In this document: piece by piece, positions 1 through 11,554 of the stretch
How the letters are laid out: each line of letters begins with the position of its first letter
Position numbering within the stretch: position 1 is the stretch's first letter
Assembly (NCBI GenBank): GCA_002104905.1
Contig: MCFE01000575.1
Span: 1-56,733, forward strand
DNA length: 56,733 bases
Direction: 5' to 3'
Source of the DNA: Basidiobolus meristosporus CBS 931.73
Taxonomy: Eukaryota > Basidiobolomycota > Basidiobolomycetes > Basidiobolales > Basidiobolaceae
Notes under the pieces: generated by a model
Seen by the model: the letters and a program-made list of their open reading frames with translations, nothing else
Database searches by the model: none
Told to the model about the DNA's origin: nothing
Translations under genes and position numbers: made by a program

Positions 1-62
1 GCCTCCTCTCTAGAAGCATCATATTGACGCTTCTTCTTCCGCACTTCAACTCTCCTGACCGG
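1..62. other. Window edge, flank of a solo LTR
   Basis: This short stretch precedes the first family-A LTR. It may be the downstream part of the minus-strand gag relic found on the other side of that LTR, but no domain can be seen in it. Confidence 0.3.
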
Positions 63-1142
63 TGTAGTGTGGTCACAGTGACACCCACAGGCAGATGTGC
101 TCATTCTCATGCATTCACTTCCCTAAAAAAGGATTACCCCCCCTATATTAGTATCATCCCAAATTGCAATATTTTCTATTCTGTCTATGTGATTATTACT
201 ATGCAACCTGACAAACTATTTGTCACTATTAACCCATTGCACAAGCTATTCCTATTCCTTGCCAAGATGCCAAGATAAGATAGTTACCATATAAGGCAAG
301 TACCCCAGCAGTGCCCATGTCATGTGACCATTTTGGTTTCATAACCCTCCTATCCTACTACCATAAGAGGCAACCACAGGACACAGGGGTTTCATATTAC
401 CACTACCTGATTGGCTAGGTGCTACTATGTCTCATGGAACAATCTGCCTAGAATTTGCACTATTTTTAGTACACAATGACATGATTGGCTGTCTACTACC
501 TTCTGGAAACTTCCAGAAAGTATTTTCTAGCAAGAAATTGAGCAGCAAAAAAAAGTATATAAGGGAGGCTATCCCTTAAAATAAATCATCCCTCTTCCAA
601 TATTCCAACTTATTGATTAGTGAGATCACCACTACCTATTACCACTATTTTCTGACTCAGACCTGACAACACTCCCAGGAAACCCCACTGACAGCTAACT
701 GACGTTGGAGGCACTACTTGTGAGGAATACTCAGAGTAGGTATATTTTATTATATTTGTTTGTTTTCCCAAGTTTGTTCTTGTACAGGCAAAGATACTCT
801 GCAGTCTTTGTAACTATTGGTCAAAGCTGCATTCTTATCAAGTCCCTGTTGGTGGGGTTTACAGTTGTTTTGACTTTGGAAGCTTTAGTACATTGTCATC
901 TCAAAGGACATCAAAGCCATTATAAACTTTTGTTAAGACGCCAACTAAGTTGGGGATTGTAGTTCAATAGTTTTCCCTTGACAAGCTTGAGGCTTTATCC
1001 CCCATCACATTAGATTAGACAAAAGACCCAGTATTCCTAGCAAGCTTTTGCCAGAGGTTATTGCACCCAGTGAGCACCCCACACACATTCACACTTGAGA
1101 AGTGTTGGATGTATCTATCCCTTGGACCTATACATCACCACA
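63..1142 (+). mobile_element. Solo LTR, gypsy family A
   Basis: The sequence runs from TGTAGTG to CCACA. It contains a TATA box (tatataagg, near 556) followed by an aataaa-like signal, the layout of an LTR promoter. Related copies occur at 3443-4520, 9424-10489, 13033-14473, 29889-30554 and 42306-43243. The family is assigned to Ty3/gypsy because the copy at 13033-14473 is preceded (minus strand) by a polypurine tract and an integrase C-terminus. Flanks are ccgg and gcgg, at best a decayed 4-base duplication. It splits a minus-strand gag relic. Confidence 0.8.
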
Positions 1143-1154
1143 GCGGGGATATTT

Positions 1155-1621
1155 TGCTGTCTTGAAAGTGCTCAACACATTTTACATCCCTGTTGTTCTT
1201 TGGATGCCCTACGTCTTATTTTGTTGTCTAAGCCCATGATGTAATACCTCATGAGCTGTTGTTTGGCAATTTTGTCCTTTGGGAGACATTGAACTTGTTG
1301 GAGAAACAGTTCAGTGTAGACTTCATAGCTCTCACTGCCTTTCTTCTGTGAGGACAGTAGAAGGGCTTTGTAGTGGTATCCTTTGGCATATAGAAAGCGT
1401 GTCTAGTAGGCTTCTTCTAGTGCATCCCAGTTGTCTTTAACTGCATCTTCCAACCCATAATGCCATTGCCATGCTGACCCTTCCATATGTCTTGCAAACT
1501 CCCTTACTTTCTTATTGTTGTCCCATCCTGCATCAACTGCAACTCTCTCAAACTTATTGAACCACTCAAGGGCTTTCTCTCTCTTTCCCTTGTATGTTTT
1601 TAGTTTGATTGTAGTAGTCAT
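1155..1621 (-). pseudogene. Retrotransposon Gag fragment (family C)
   Basis: Read on the minus strand, the region encodes about 155 residues with one in-frame TAG near 1400. The composition is typical of a Ty3-type Gag capsid: a charged start (MTTTIKLKTYKGKREKA), then a W-x-F segment and an alternating aromatic and charged helix region with FARHMEGSAWQWHYG. The start codon at 1621 lies just downstream (minus sense) of a primer-binding site and an LTR, so this is the first gene of an element read right to left. The reading frame is cut at 1142 by the family-A LTR, and no zinc knuckle or pol is seen. I call it a Gag relic from position, length and composition; the exact clade is not determined. 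Confidence 0.6.
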
Positions 1622-1640
1622 TACCTCACTTGTGCTTATT

Positions 1641-1658
1641 TCTGCAGAGACGGCACCA
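1641..1658 (-). promoter_or_regulatory. Primer-binding site of family C element
   Basis: On the minus strand the sequence TGGTGCCGTCTCTGCAGA lies five bases beyond the LTR end ...CCCACA. A TGG start pairs with the CCA end of a tRNA, as expected for an LTR retrotransposon. The tRNA species is not assigned. Confidence 0.55.
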
Positions 1659-1662
1659 AATA

Positions 1663-2033
1663 TGTGGGTTATTACTGACTGTACTTGGTGAGTGGGAGAG
1701 CTTGTAGGTCAAGTCAGTACCACTTGGTTCAGGGTAGCTTCCAATAGAAGGTAGCAAGGTAATAAAGACTTGTGCTTAATTCATCCAATCCCCTTGTCTT
1801 GGTTCAATTGGGTACATATATATATCATTTGCAGGGGCTTAGATAATAGTCAATGTGTTATAAAATAAGGGTGTGAACACCTTCCTGTTATGGTAAGTGT
1901 TCTAACTAGATAAGGGTTGGGATAGGAGGGAGGGCGTGTGGGGGAATTATAGGGAGAATACTGGGGGACTTTGGGTTGGACTCTGGGGAGAACTCTTGGG
2001 CAAAGAGTTGGTACTGCATTTAGTACTCACACA
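1663..2033 (-). mobile_element. 5' LTR of family C element
   Basis: Minus-strand LTR running from TGTGTGAG to CCCACA, about 371 bases, with a TATA-like atatatata run. Its left side (plus coordinates) meets the primer-binding site and gag. Its right side cuts cleanly into a copia relic at 2034, which supports the boundary. Only one copy of this LTR was recognised in the window. Confidence 0.5.
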
Positions 2034-2840
2034 GAGTACTCCAAGTTTGCTGAGGGATCAACTTTTACTCTGGAAATTAATTGATATTTAATTATTTCAT
2101 GCAAATAATTCAAGTTGATGTGTACAAATCTACTGGGCCAAAGTGCTGGTTTTTCTTCATTTAAGTTGCATATACTAGCTTTCAGATAAAATAAAATATA
2201 AGTCAGCTTGTATAGATTCTGATCCCCAATACCTATAGCAATATGGGCACAATTTGATCAGTGATCCTGCATCCAGAATTGCCAAAACTGAAATTGAGTC
2301 CTTTTGCTGTAGCCTTACTTACAAATACTAGATTCCTGGCTATATCTGGTACAAAGAGTACTGCCTTGATGGTAAGTGTGTGGCTTCTTTTACTGCATCT
2401 AAGGTTCACTATGATAACATATCAAGTCCTAAGTTTGATCATCCATCAAGGCCTCATATTCCTCAGTTATTACAGATCTCTAAAGATTTGTCTTAGGGAT
2501 ATTTAGGGCCAGTTTGGCTGCCAGGTGCTTACCTCTATGGGCTGAATAGGCATAGGCTATGTTTGTACCTACCTACATTGATATAGTAATTTGGGCTATT
2601 TTTTACTCAGTTGGATCTTCTGCACTCTGATACTGGAATGATCACTTTGGTAATATTTCTAAATGCTGATCTAGTCCAAACCACCAATGTTAGGATCTCT
2701 TGAGTGAAGAAAGTTTCAAACAACTTGTGGACTTCAGAATGGATTTTGTCATTTTCTGGAGTTATTTTTGCAGAAGTATTGAGCTATCATCAAGCACTTA
2801 TCCCTAGACTTGATTAGCAGTGTTGCTTTGATATTGAAGA
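2034..2840 (-). pseudogene. Copia-1 pol relic, rearranged
   Basis: This is a decayed copy of the copia-1 element at 32228-36912, read on the minus strand. Positions about 2034-2400 match its protease end and GAG-pre-integrase region (33560-33960). Positions about 2440-2840 match its integrase end and start of reverse transcriptase (34690-35080). The two blocks are in the opposite order to the intact element, so the relic has been rearranged. Many stops and substitutions are present. The family-C LTR inserted at its left end. Confidence 0.65.
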
Positions 2841-2846
2841 GTCTAT

Positions 2847-3442
2847 ATGCCTTACACAATACCATATGAAATAATATGTAGGGAGATAGAGAGACAAGAC
2901 AAGTTGCAGATACTGGAGTATCCAAAACTTATTAAGAATATAACATTCAAGTCTTTCATGGATTTAATGAGTGAACAGATGGAGGACAGCCAGGGAGACC
3001 TGGAAGGTGCTGAGGACAGATGCTCAAATGGATACACTTATTCCTTAGGTATTACAAAGCTAAGTAGTCCAATAAGTGAGTAACTAATTAAGCAAGGCAA
3101 GGTTGAGTTGAGCACAACAAGCACACAAATTTCATTAGGGCAACTTTGCACTAAGAAGCTCTGCAGCCTCAATGCACAGGTATTCAGTCAGGTTATGCAT
3201 GGTGGGGTGGGCACAACAAGCCACCCACCTTAATTAAGACAAATTTACCAAATCATGTTAGGTTTTTCTTGGTCACAAGTCTTTTTTAGCACCATTCAAT
3301 AGAGAATTCACAAAAGCTAGAGTCAGAGTGCACCTACAAGCGGAAAAAGAATCCAGCAGGGAGAAGGGTTATTTTGGCTAACTTTCAAAAAGTTCTTAGT
3401 GGATATTGAGGATGCGCTTATGGCAAATGTGACTGCAACCGG
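2847..3442 (+). pseudogene. Plavaka-type transposase 3' fragment (copy 1)
   Basis: Open frame 2847-3083 gives 78 residues closely matching 45134-45361 of the longer copy. It includes the block from the family-typical ME/CGEIGRQ.KLQ...PYP.LIK segment to an acidic MEDSQ..LE..EDR motif. In Plavaka/KDZ transposases this follows the IH-LLH motif near the C-terminus. The start is truncated against a copia relic. The downstream sequence to 3442 matches 45362-45600 and continues after the family-A LTR at 4521. The first Met is not a real start. Confidence 0.55.
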
Positions 3443-4520
3443 TGTAATGGTGTATAAGTCCAAAGGGCAAAATACAGCCAATACTTCTCAAGTGTGAATG
3501 TGTGTGGGGTGTTCACTGGGTGCAATAACCTCTGGCAAAAGCTTGCTAGGAATACTGGGTCTTTTGTCTAATCTAATGTGAAGGGGGATAAAGCCTCAAT
3601 CATGTCAAGGGAAAACTATTGAGCTACAATCCCCAACTTAGTTGGTGTTGTAACAAAAGTTTATAAAGGCTTCAATGTCCCTTGAGATGACAGTGTACAA
3701 AGCTTTCAAAGTCAATACAACTGTAAACCCCACCAACAGGGACTTGATAAGAATGCAGCTTTGACCAATAGTTACAAAGACTGAAAAGTATCTTTGCCTG
3801 TACAAGAGCAAGCTTGGGAAAACAATCCAATATAATAAAATATACCTACTCCAAGTTTTCCTCAGAAGTAGTGCTTCCAAGGTCAGTTGGCTGTCAGCAC
3901 GGTTTCCTGGGAGTATTGTCAGATCTGAGTTAGAAAGTAGTGGTAATAGCCAGCGGTGATCTCACTAATCAATAAGTTGGAATATTTGAAGAGGGATGAT
4001 TTATTTTCAAGGTATAGCCTCCCTTCTATACTTTTTTGCTGCTCAAATTCTTGCCAGAAAATACTTTCTGGAAGTTTCCAGAAGGTAGTAGACAGCCAAT
4101 CATGTGATTGTGTACTAAAAATAGCTCAAATTCTTAGCGGATTGTTCCATGAGACATAGTAGCACCTAGCCAATCAGACAGTGGTAATATGAAACCTCTG
4201 TGTCATGTAGTTGCCTCATATGGTAGTAGGATAGGAGGGCTATGAAACCAGGATGGTCACATGACATAAGCACTGTAGAGGGTATTTGCCTTATATGGTC
4301 ACTGTCTTATCTTGGCATCTTGGCAAGGAATAAGAATAGCTTGCGCAATGGGTTAATAGTGACAAATAGTTTGCCAGGTCATATAGTAATAATCACATAG
4401 ACAGATAGAAAATATTGCAATTTGGGATGATACTAATATAGGGGGGGTAATCCTTTTTAGGGAAGTGAACATTTGGGAATGAGCACATCTGCCTGTGGAT
4501 GTCACTGTGACCCCACTACA
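3443..4520 (-). mobile_element. Solo LTR, gypsy family A
   Basis: This is the inverse-orientation equivalent of 63-1142, running TGTAATGG to CCCACTACA in plus coordinates. It interrupts a Plavaka relic whose two halves (2847-3442 and 4521 on) are contiguous in the copy at 45.1-46.3 kb, so insertion was clean. Flanks ccgg and ctgg could be a decayed 4-base duplication. Confidence 0.8.
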
Positions 4521-5280
4521 CTGGGAATATGCTTGCAAGATGTATATGCCATTAGCAATACAATGCACATGACAACTTTGTAAGTATCACCTTGAAAAGC
4601 AGTAAAGTTGAGGTGATACAAATATGTAAATTGCAGCAGGTGTGTGCCTATGTAGTGGTTAGTAAGCAGGAACCCAGAGTTTGCTCTGATTTGGACTATA
4701 TATGGAATACCCAAGGTTGCAGTGGGTATGCAAACAACAAGGGGTGACTTTAGAGTGGAATATATAAATGGTGCTAGGGGAGGTAGAAAGAGGAAGTACC
4801 ACATGGTAAATTGGTACAGTAACATTATACAGAGCTAGCTGTAGGCCACCATACTACCATTACAATGCAAGCAAAGGTCTGGAATAAGGCTCTCCAAGCA
4901 CTGTCAAGTTTGTTGACATTTAAGGCAATTGGATGTATTGGCTGGTTTGGATCACTTCAAATAATGTGGAGTGCATTAAAACCATCACAAAGTCATGCAA
5001 TACTTACTAAAAGACTACTAAATCACCATAAAGCTTTTAGCCTTATTTGGTGGTAGATTATGCAAATCACCATGGCAATTCCATCATAACATTATGTAGA
5101 GGGTCAATAATTCTAAGTTGCTGGTATTAAGATGGCCTTGTTGCAGAATCTTGATAATTGATCTGTATTGGATCTACCCACAGGACCAAATTGTATTTCA
5201 AATGGACAGAGCCTGTATATCAGATAAGCTTAACAAGGGATGTCATTAAGTAGGTTGGGGTAGATGGTCCACAGTACTTA
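4521..5280 (+). repeat. Plavaka element 3' region (copy 1)
   Basis: The sequence matches about 45600-46300 collinearly, for example gtaaagttgaggt, acagagctagctgtagg and aggaccaaatt in both. Nothing coding is recognisable. It is the 3' flanking part of the Plavaka-type element. Confidence 0.6.
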
Positions 5281-5765
5281 GTCAAGGTCTTTCTAATTTG
5301 TCAAACAGAACCGTAGTGCAAATGATGCAACTGATGAGAATTGACCCTTTAGAAAAGTAAGTGTTAGAACAGTAGGCAAGTGATGGAGTGAGAATGAGTT
5401 AAATCAACTTGATGCAATCAGCTCAATTTGTGTGGTTCTCTATGCATTAAGGTTGAATCTGCATCAATTGCCATCTATTCTGTTATGATATTGCAAACAA
5501 TATACTTAAACATTGACTTGGCAATTTTGTTGATGAATTATTTGCAATTCTGTAGCAGATATGAAATCTGCAACAGGTGTAGTCTGATCTATTGCAATGC
5601 AACTCAATTTGTACCATGCATAATATATGGAGATTGCAGCAATCACCTTAGTTTTAGTATAAATATAATATATATGACCTGCTTGATGTTAATATAATGC
5701 TATTGTAGTACCCAAAAGTAGTAGTCTAGAAGTGCAAAGCAAGTCACTACCAAATGCTTCAGTAG
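5281..5765. other. AT-rich stretch, nothing recognised
   Basis: No gene, LTR end or match to another part of the window was seen. The short open frames look like chance. Confidence 0.4.
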
Positions 5766-6200
5766 TAATCCAAGTTTAGAAAGAATTGCGCAAGGATGAT
5801 GTCATTTCATTGAGTTGCTGTGGTTTGTTGTAGTCCAAACAGCACATATTTTCTTTGAGATCCAAATCAGATCAATGCCAGCCAGTGACCACTGAATTCT
5901 ACAACAGTGTACATCAAAGTTGTGCCACACTATGGACACTACCCCAATATATAAATGCCCTGCATATATATACATCACCAGTAGCACCAGTACAGCTATT
6001 GGATCTATAAAGCAGCTACTTGATTGATTACATGCCAGCCTTCACACCTTGTCCAATCACTAATCTCAGGGACTTACTTGCTCAATAGGCAAACAGGGAC
6101 ATTTGATGAAAAATCAGGTAGTTTTTTTTTAGCCAATGCATAAATTGGGGGCTCACAGCCCAGGATAGTTTTAAGCCAATCTACTACTGACATAGTGTAT
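5766..6200 (-). repeat. Inverted Harbinger element fragment
   Basis: This stretch is the reverse complement of about 38450-38850, an interior part of the Harbinger-like element. Shared landmarks include aattgggggct, the gagcaagtaa stretch and the atccaatagctg stretch. CpG sites of the 38 kb copy are largely replaced by TG or CA here. Confidence 0.6.
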
Positions 6201-7230
6201 TAAAAGACACCTACCAGTTATGTTTAGCTCCTAAAAGTATATACCTTGGATGAGATTTCTTTATTGACAAGAATCTTCCAGGAGAAGAAATACTAAACTG
6301 ATAAGCAAAGTTACACTGATTGCTGATAAGAAGGACTCTGCAGGTGAGCAAATCACTGATAGTGATTCAAACATTACCCTCACAAACAGCCTGACTAACA
6401 GACTTCAGCACCTTATTGCAGACCTAAATGCTGAACTGAAATTTGTTCTTAAATTACAAGCAATATAGTCTTCTGCATATTGTATTAAGTGGATCAGGTG
6501 TCAATAATTATACAAGATATATGTTAGGCTACTTCATGTAGAGTAAGGGGAATGATTTGTCTATGTTCAGAAACCCTGAAGCCATGGTAAACAGAGATAT
6601 GGGATACAATACAAGAAATTACACATTGAAATGGTGGAGATTGTACATGAGAACTTTTTATCCCCTTCTGCTACATTCTTGGGTTAAAATGAGAGAATAC
6701 TGTACCATACTCCTTGTTGCAAAGTGAAGCATCAGGCTGTTCAAATAGCTCAACAACCAATATTGAAAGGCAGAGAATCCAGAATAAATATTATCCTGTA
6801 ATTTTGGGGCAGAATCTGCTGCTAAAGCGGTTTATCTCAAAAATTGAAGTGATGGCAGAATACTTTGTATATCCACTCTATTTGTGGCATGGTACAATTG
6901 CAGATCTAGTGCAGAACTTTAAGCATATCCAGGTGCACAGGATATGCAAAGACACTCCCCAGAGATCAAAACCTAAGCCAGAGAGTGTAAATATACACTG
7001 TTAAGCTACTGCAATGTGAGTAAGTCATACATTTTGGGTAATACCAATGAGAAGAAGCTGACCATATCTAGGGATATGCTGATTTATGAGAATCCAAGCA
7101 CCTTGAGAGAAATGACATCTGATCATGCCCTACAAATAATAACTTGGTCCCAAGCGTGGATCCTATGTGCAGCTTGGAATAATTGGTCATCTTTGCAATC
7201 TCATTATAAGATTGAATTGAGCTGTGCTGA
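6201..7230 (+). pseudogene. Copia-1 gag and integrase relic
   Basis: The region is collinear with parts of the copia-1 element. About 6205-6440 matches gag 32885-33100 (agacacctaccagt, ccaggagaagaaat, aacagcctgac). About 6680-7100 matches the integrase core 34300-34690 (tactgtaccatactcc, tactgcaatg.gagtaag). The part between them is deleted or unalignable by eye. Frames are broken throughout, and the short open frames here are remnants rather than genes. Confidence 0.6.
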
Positions 7231-7320
7231 TAGTACTAGTGAACTTAGATAGTGCCATCCATACTTACATATGTAACAAAAATCTTTAGCTTGATTTGGA
7301 GTGTCATAGATGCTGAGTAA

Positions 7321-7960
7321 TCAATCTTGATACAGTAGTGCATTATCAATATCATCCTCATGAAGCTCCCCTTCTGATTTCTCAAGGTAGTTACCTACAC
7401 TTAGTCTATTACTTTGGAGCTGTTTCCTTGATGAGTCCTGTTCACTATGCTCTTGGAAGCTACTTGGCTCCACTAATATATCATGTAGTACATTAGTAAC
7501 TTGAGGCAAAAACACATTTAAAATCCACTTAGTTCACAAAGCTGAAGCACAAACAGACCCATTTAGTTTATACTGCGCAATTTGCGCACAGAATTGTTTG
7601 CACACCACTTCCTCATCAAATCCCCTCAGTTGCAGCTTACTTTGAATTCCATACATGACTTGTGGTTTATCTTTCTGCATATATCTGCTGACATTGTAAT
7701 GAAGTACTCATGTCAAAGCTTTCTACTCAAGTTGTTCCATATCTGCAAACTCTTTGAGATATCCAGTTCTGCTAGATTTATTAGTAGTGCTCAAATTTAT
7801 GTATGAAGGCTCATCCTAGACACTTGGGCAATACTTAATTATCTGTTACAAGCTCAAATGGATTCAACATATGTTCTCCTATTCAGATTATGCTTGTTAA
7901 TGGCAGAATGGATCATGTCTGGTTTGTACTTAAGGTGAGTTCAATTGTAGTATAGGGACC
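7321..7960 (-). pseudogene. Harbinger ORF2 relic
   Basis: The minus-strand frame 7321-7515 keeps QVTNVLHDILVEPSSFQE, matching the ORF2 product at 39256-40116. Further upstream (to about 7960) the match continues with frame breaks, including the leucine-rich LLINLAELD segment near 7760-7800. Where the intact copy has an in-frame TGA after DTSES, this relic has TTG, so that stop is not ancestral. CpG sites of the intact copy are TG/CA here. Confidence 0.65.
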
Positions 7961-8339
7961 ATTGTCACAGATTTGGACACTAATACAGTAGCATATTGGC
8001 ATCAATTTGGTCTTAAATTAAATGCATTTGAAAACTAATTGGGCTGTGTAATATGCAAATATTATGCATGATGTATCTTAGATTGCAATGATGTGGATCA
8101 AATCACAGTAATTGCAAATCCATATTTTTTCATACACTTGTAAGTAATTCAGCAATAAAGTCACAATGTCATTCTTTGGCAATGATTTTGCAACCTAATG
8201 ATGGGATACATGGTGATTGATGGGGACTTATTCAAAATTCATGGAAAACTAGACAAATTAAGCTTATTGCACCAAATCTACTCAACTTATACCAATTTGA
8301 TCACTTACTAATTGTAATATGACCAACTCATCTGGATGA

Positions 8340-9230
8340 TCTTATCTTATCAACCTCATTACCACCACTGAATCTTGGTCAATCACACCTGAGGAGATCT
8401 TTACTAAGTACTGTGAACTGTCTATTCAATGATATTCCTTGTTACACTTCTCTGCTTTTACAAGAGCAATTGCCTACAAGGTTTGTTCCCACCATTCATG
8501 GCAACAAAAGCCCTAACAGCCTTCATTCCCTGTTGACTACAATAGAGAACCATCTTGCAGAGTATATGTATAACCCAGAACATGCTTGGAATATTTGGCT
8601 GACAAGCTTAAAAGAAATCAATATCCCAGAGTGACCAGCAACAGGTTTTGTATCAGGAGTAATTTGAGCACTGTCCCAACAGGGCTTATCAGATATTCTT
8701 GAGGGCAGAGGCACTTTTATTCTGCCAAATACAAGGCGCAGTGTGCAAAACGTGAAGCTCTGTCTAACATTGAGGGTCACACCATTTGGTTTAGCATGCT
8801 GTTTGCTGGAAGTGGGCAAAACAAAGCACATTTGATAGAGATTTGTTTGGAATTCAGCAGAGGGGAGAAAGTTACATCATACATAGCTGATATAGGAGAG
8901 GATTGTCAGGGATTTGATGTAATACAGCTTGTAAGAGGCCAAGGAATGGGGAGCCAAGCAGGAAGCAGAAGCTATAAAATGAGATTTTTGATTATTTCAT
9001 AGTGAAAGTAGAGCAAACATTTGGATATATAAAGAGATTTGGCCTATTGGCAAATGAACACAAAGAAAAATCATGTACAGGGGAAAACAGCAAAATAGAT
9101 GAAGTAGTGAAAATACTTATAAGTATATAGTGTATTCACATAAGAGGACATACACCCAGAGAAATGTGTCTGGAGCATTGTGAAGAGCAAATAAAGTGAA
9201 AAAAGCACTATTCCTTGCACTAACAGAAAG
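8340..9230 (+). pseudogene. PIF/Harbinger-like transposase relic
   Basis: The relic is collinear with the intact transposase gene at 40475-41359. The frame at 8413-8634 keeps the IHGNKSPNSLHS block. Later pieces keep the GQRHFYSGKYKAH-type block (about 8700) and the VE.TFGY.KRF block with the third acidic residue (about 9010). Several frameshifts and stops separate them. It was divergent from the ORF2 relic on its left, the same arrangement as the intact copy. Confidence 0.75.
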
Positions 9231-9373
9231 TTTCAGTGAAATAGCCAGTAAATGTTTTATTTTGCAAACATTATAGTGGATATTATGGTGCCAGAAAGTG
9301 CTGTAGAGTGGCAGATCAATCTGGCACTATTGATAGGCTGTCACTATGTGAGACTATCACTCAGAACACATCT
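9231..9373 (+). repeat. Right terminus of Harbinger relic
   Basis: The sequence aligns with the right end of the intact element (41400-41542), with the same alternating gtgcca/tggcac motif series, and ends in a decayed form of AACAAGTCT. Confidence 0.5.
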
Positions 9374-9423
9374 GATCTTTGCTTCAACTTTTTTGTACAT
9401 TTAGACACCTTGGCCTGTAGTAC
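9374..9423 (-). pseudogene. Gypsy-B integrase fragment, part 1
   Basis: A short minus-strand stretch matches the gypsy-B integrase C-terminal region (12225-12255, ttggcctgt shared). It continues after the family-A LTR at 10490, which therefore inserted into a gypsy-B relic. Confidence 0.5.
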
Positions 9424-10489
9424 TGTAGTGGGGTCAAAGTGACACCCACTGACAGATTTGGCCATTCCCATATTTTCCGCTTCCCTATTTCTTTACTACC
9501 CTTATTTTAGCTTTATCCCATTTGTCTTATCTGATCAGTACTATCCTATAAGCTGGCTAACTACAATACCTGCCTATTTATTGTACAAGTTACCCCTCAC
9601 TCTATGTAAGATTACCAGATGTAAGTTCTTCTATATTAGGCAAGTACCTGTGCCAGGATCTGTGAAATATGATTAAACTGTGTTACCAACCCTACCAATT
9701 TCTTTCCATATATGGCATTCAAATGTTACACAGGTCTCATAACACTGATCCCTGATTGGTTGGAGGTGCTTTACCTCTTAGGACCTTCTGGCATCTACTT
9801 AGAACATTCTTTGCTCATTCTGATATCATTCAGATTTCTATTAATCTCTGGAACCCTCTGGAACACAACAATTAACATTTACTTATCAAGTGAAGAAAGT
9901 ATATAAGGGAGGCAATCCTGGAGTAATAAATCATCATTCCTTTGATCATTATACCAACTTGTGGTTTAGTGTGATCACTTCTACCTGCTGCTACTTGAAC
10001 TTCCAATTGCAAACCACAGGACACTCCCAGGAAATTGTGCTGACAGCCAGCAGACCTTGAAGGCACTACTTGCAAGGAATACCCAGAGTTGGCAACTTTT
10101 GTTATATTTGATTCTTTCTAAAGTTTGTTCTTGTACAGGCAAAGATACTTTTCTATCTTTGTAACTATTGAACACAGCTGCATTCTGATTGAGTCCCTGC
10201 TGTCAGAATTTACAACTGTTTTGACTTTGAAAGCCTTGGTACATTGTTATCTCAGAGGATGCTGAGCCCAGTACAAACTTTTGTGAAGATACCAATTAAG
10301 CTTGGGATTGTAGCTCAATAGTCTTCCCTTCACAAGCTTGTAGTTTTATTCCTCTTTGCCTTAGAGTAGAGACAGAACCCAAGTATTCCAAGTAAGCTTA
10401 TGCCAGAGGTTATTGTACCCAGTGAACCCCCTACTCAAAGTACTTGAGAAGTGTTTGATGTATCTCCCACTTTGGCTTTTATTACCACA
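9424..10489 (+). mobile_element. Solo LTR, gypsy family A
   Basis: Runs TGTAGTGGGG to ATTACCACA, with a TATA box (agtatataaggg, about 9898). It interrupts a gypsy-B relic: the left flank ttggcctgta and the right flank ccacttgatatc join to match 12244-12270. No clear target duplication is visible. Confidence 0.8.
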
Positions 10490-10889
10490 CCACTTGATAT
10501 CTTTGCTCCAGTTGAAGGCATCTACTTAGCTGATTTAGTTTGTTCTCCAATGTATATGTGAGCTTTGGTTGTGAGGGATCTTTTGGATTTCATGGCTCAC
10601 ATCTACTTGCTAGGTAAAATGGCCATTGTTGGGTAGTGTCATGCACTGTATTTCAGGAGGCAACTAATGCTTGGTCTATGTACTTTTCTCATATACTCTT
10701 AGTATCATTTGCATTCTTGGTCAGCATTTTGTCAAATTGTCCATTCAGCCACCCAGTGACTCTATTCAGAATGACTTAAGATTCATGCTGATTAGTGTCT
10801 ATTCTTCTCTGAGGGTAGTACCTTAAGATCTACCCCTACCAGTAGCATTCAAAACAAAGTCCTTTCTTAATAGATTCTTCCTAGGTGTA
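10490..10889 (-). pseudogene. Gypsy-B integrase and gag fragments, decayed
   Basis: About 10490-10790 matches gypsy-B 12258-12540 (integrase C-terminus). About 10793-10885 matches the zinc-knuckle part of gypsy-B gag (16540-16625, aaaacaaagtcctttctt shared). The two pieces are not adjacent in an intact element, so an internal deletion joins them. Frames are destroyed. Confidence 0.55.
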
Positions 10890-11260
10890 GCTATCAGCAA
10901 TAGTTATCCCAGATGTTATTCAGTATTGCAATGACTAGATGTATCTATATCAGGCATGCACCTGCATTGATACCTGCAGCACATGACCCAGGGTTATATG
11001 ACCCTACCTACTGTTTCATCACCAAGCATGGTATCTCTTTGTAACACAGGTTTCAGACTACTGATCATTGATTGATTTGATGGGCTTTGCCATTCAGAAC
11101 ATTCCAAGGTCTTCTCAGGATTTTTTTAGCCTGTAGTGATGTTATTGAGAATTCTACTGATGCCTGGAATCTTCTTGAACTTTCTCATTAGTGATCACTT
11201 GGCAATAAGGAGAAGTACTTAAGGAAGTCAATCCCTGACCAATAAATTAATCCTTCTATC
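10890..11260 (+). mobile_element. LTR of family A2, left part
   Basis: This matches the reverse complement of the complete A2 LTR at 20582-21386. The LTR resumes at 23278, directly after the copia-2 element. The left break ccttctatc and right restart ctattggtaac fit the uninterrupted A2 sequence ccttctatcagtaac. Confidence 0.75.
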
Positions 11261-11554
11261 TGTTGCAATTTAAGAAGTGGTTTGGATAAAAGGTACTTAT
11301 CACAAAATAGTGATAATGGCTGAACTGTTGTTTATTCAGAGTGAAACCTGGTATTAATACTGTTATAGAAGTAAAACAGCTGCAACACTAAGTAACAAGC
11401 ACTCCTCAGCACCCAGGAGCAATCTGTATTACTTTCATAGCAATGCAAAATGTTTGGTAAAAGTGCAAATCTAATCTAGACTACAAGGGAGCAATTATAG
11501 GGGCATTGATCTGAAGAGAGTGGCAGAGTTAGGGCTGTAGGTTAGTCCAACAGT
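11261..11554 (-). mobile_element. Copia-2 3' LTR, left part
   Basis: Starts TGTTGCAATTTAAG in plus sense and matches the copia-2 LTRs at 13777-14145 and 22909-23272. It is cut at cagt by gypsy-B and resumes at 18160 with the same cagt. Confidence 0.85.

Noticed and set aside
4502-4825. 107-residue minus-strand ORF as a gene
   Set aside because: It spans an LTR border and the Plavaka 3' region, and the matching stretch at 45.7-46 kb keeps only a partly similar frame with no known domain.
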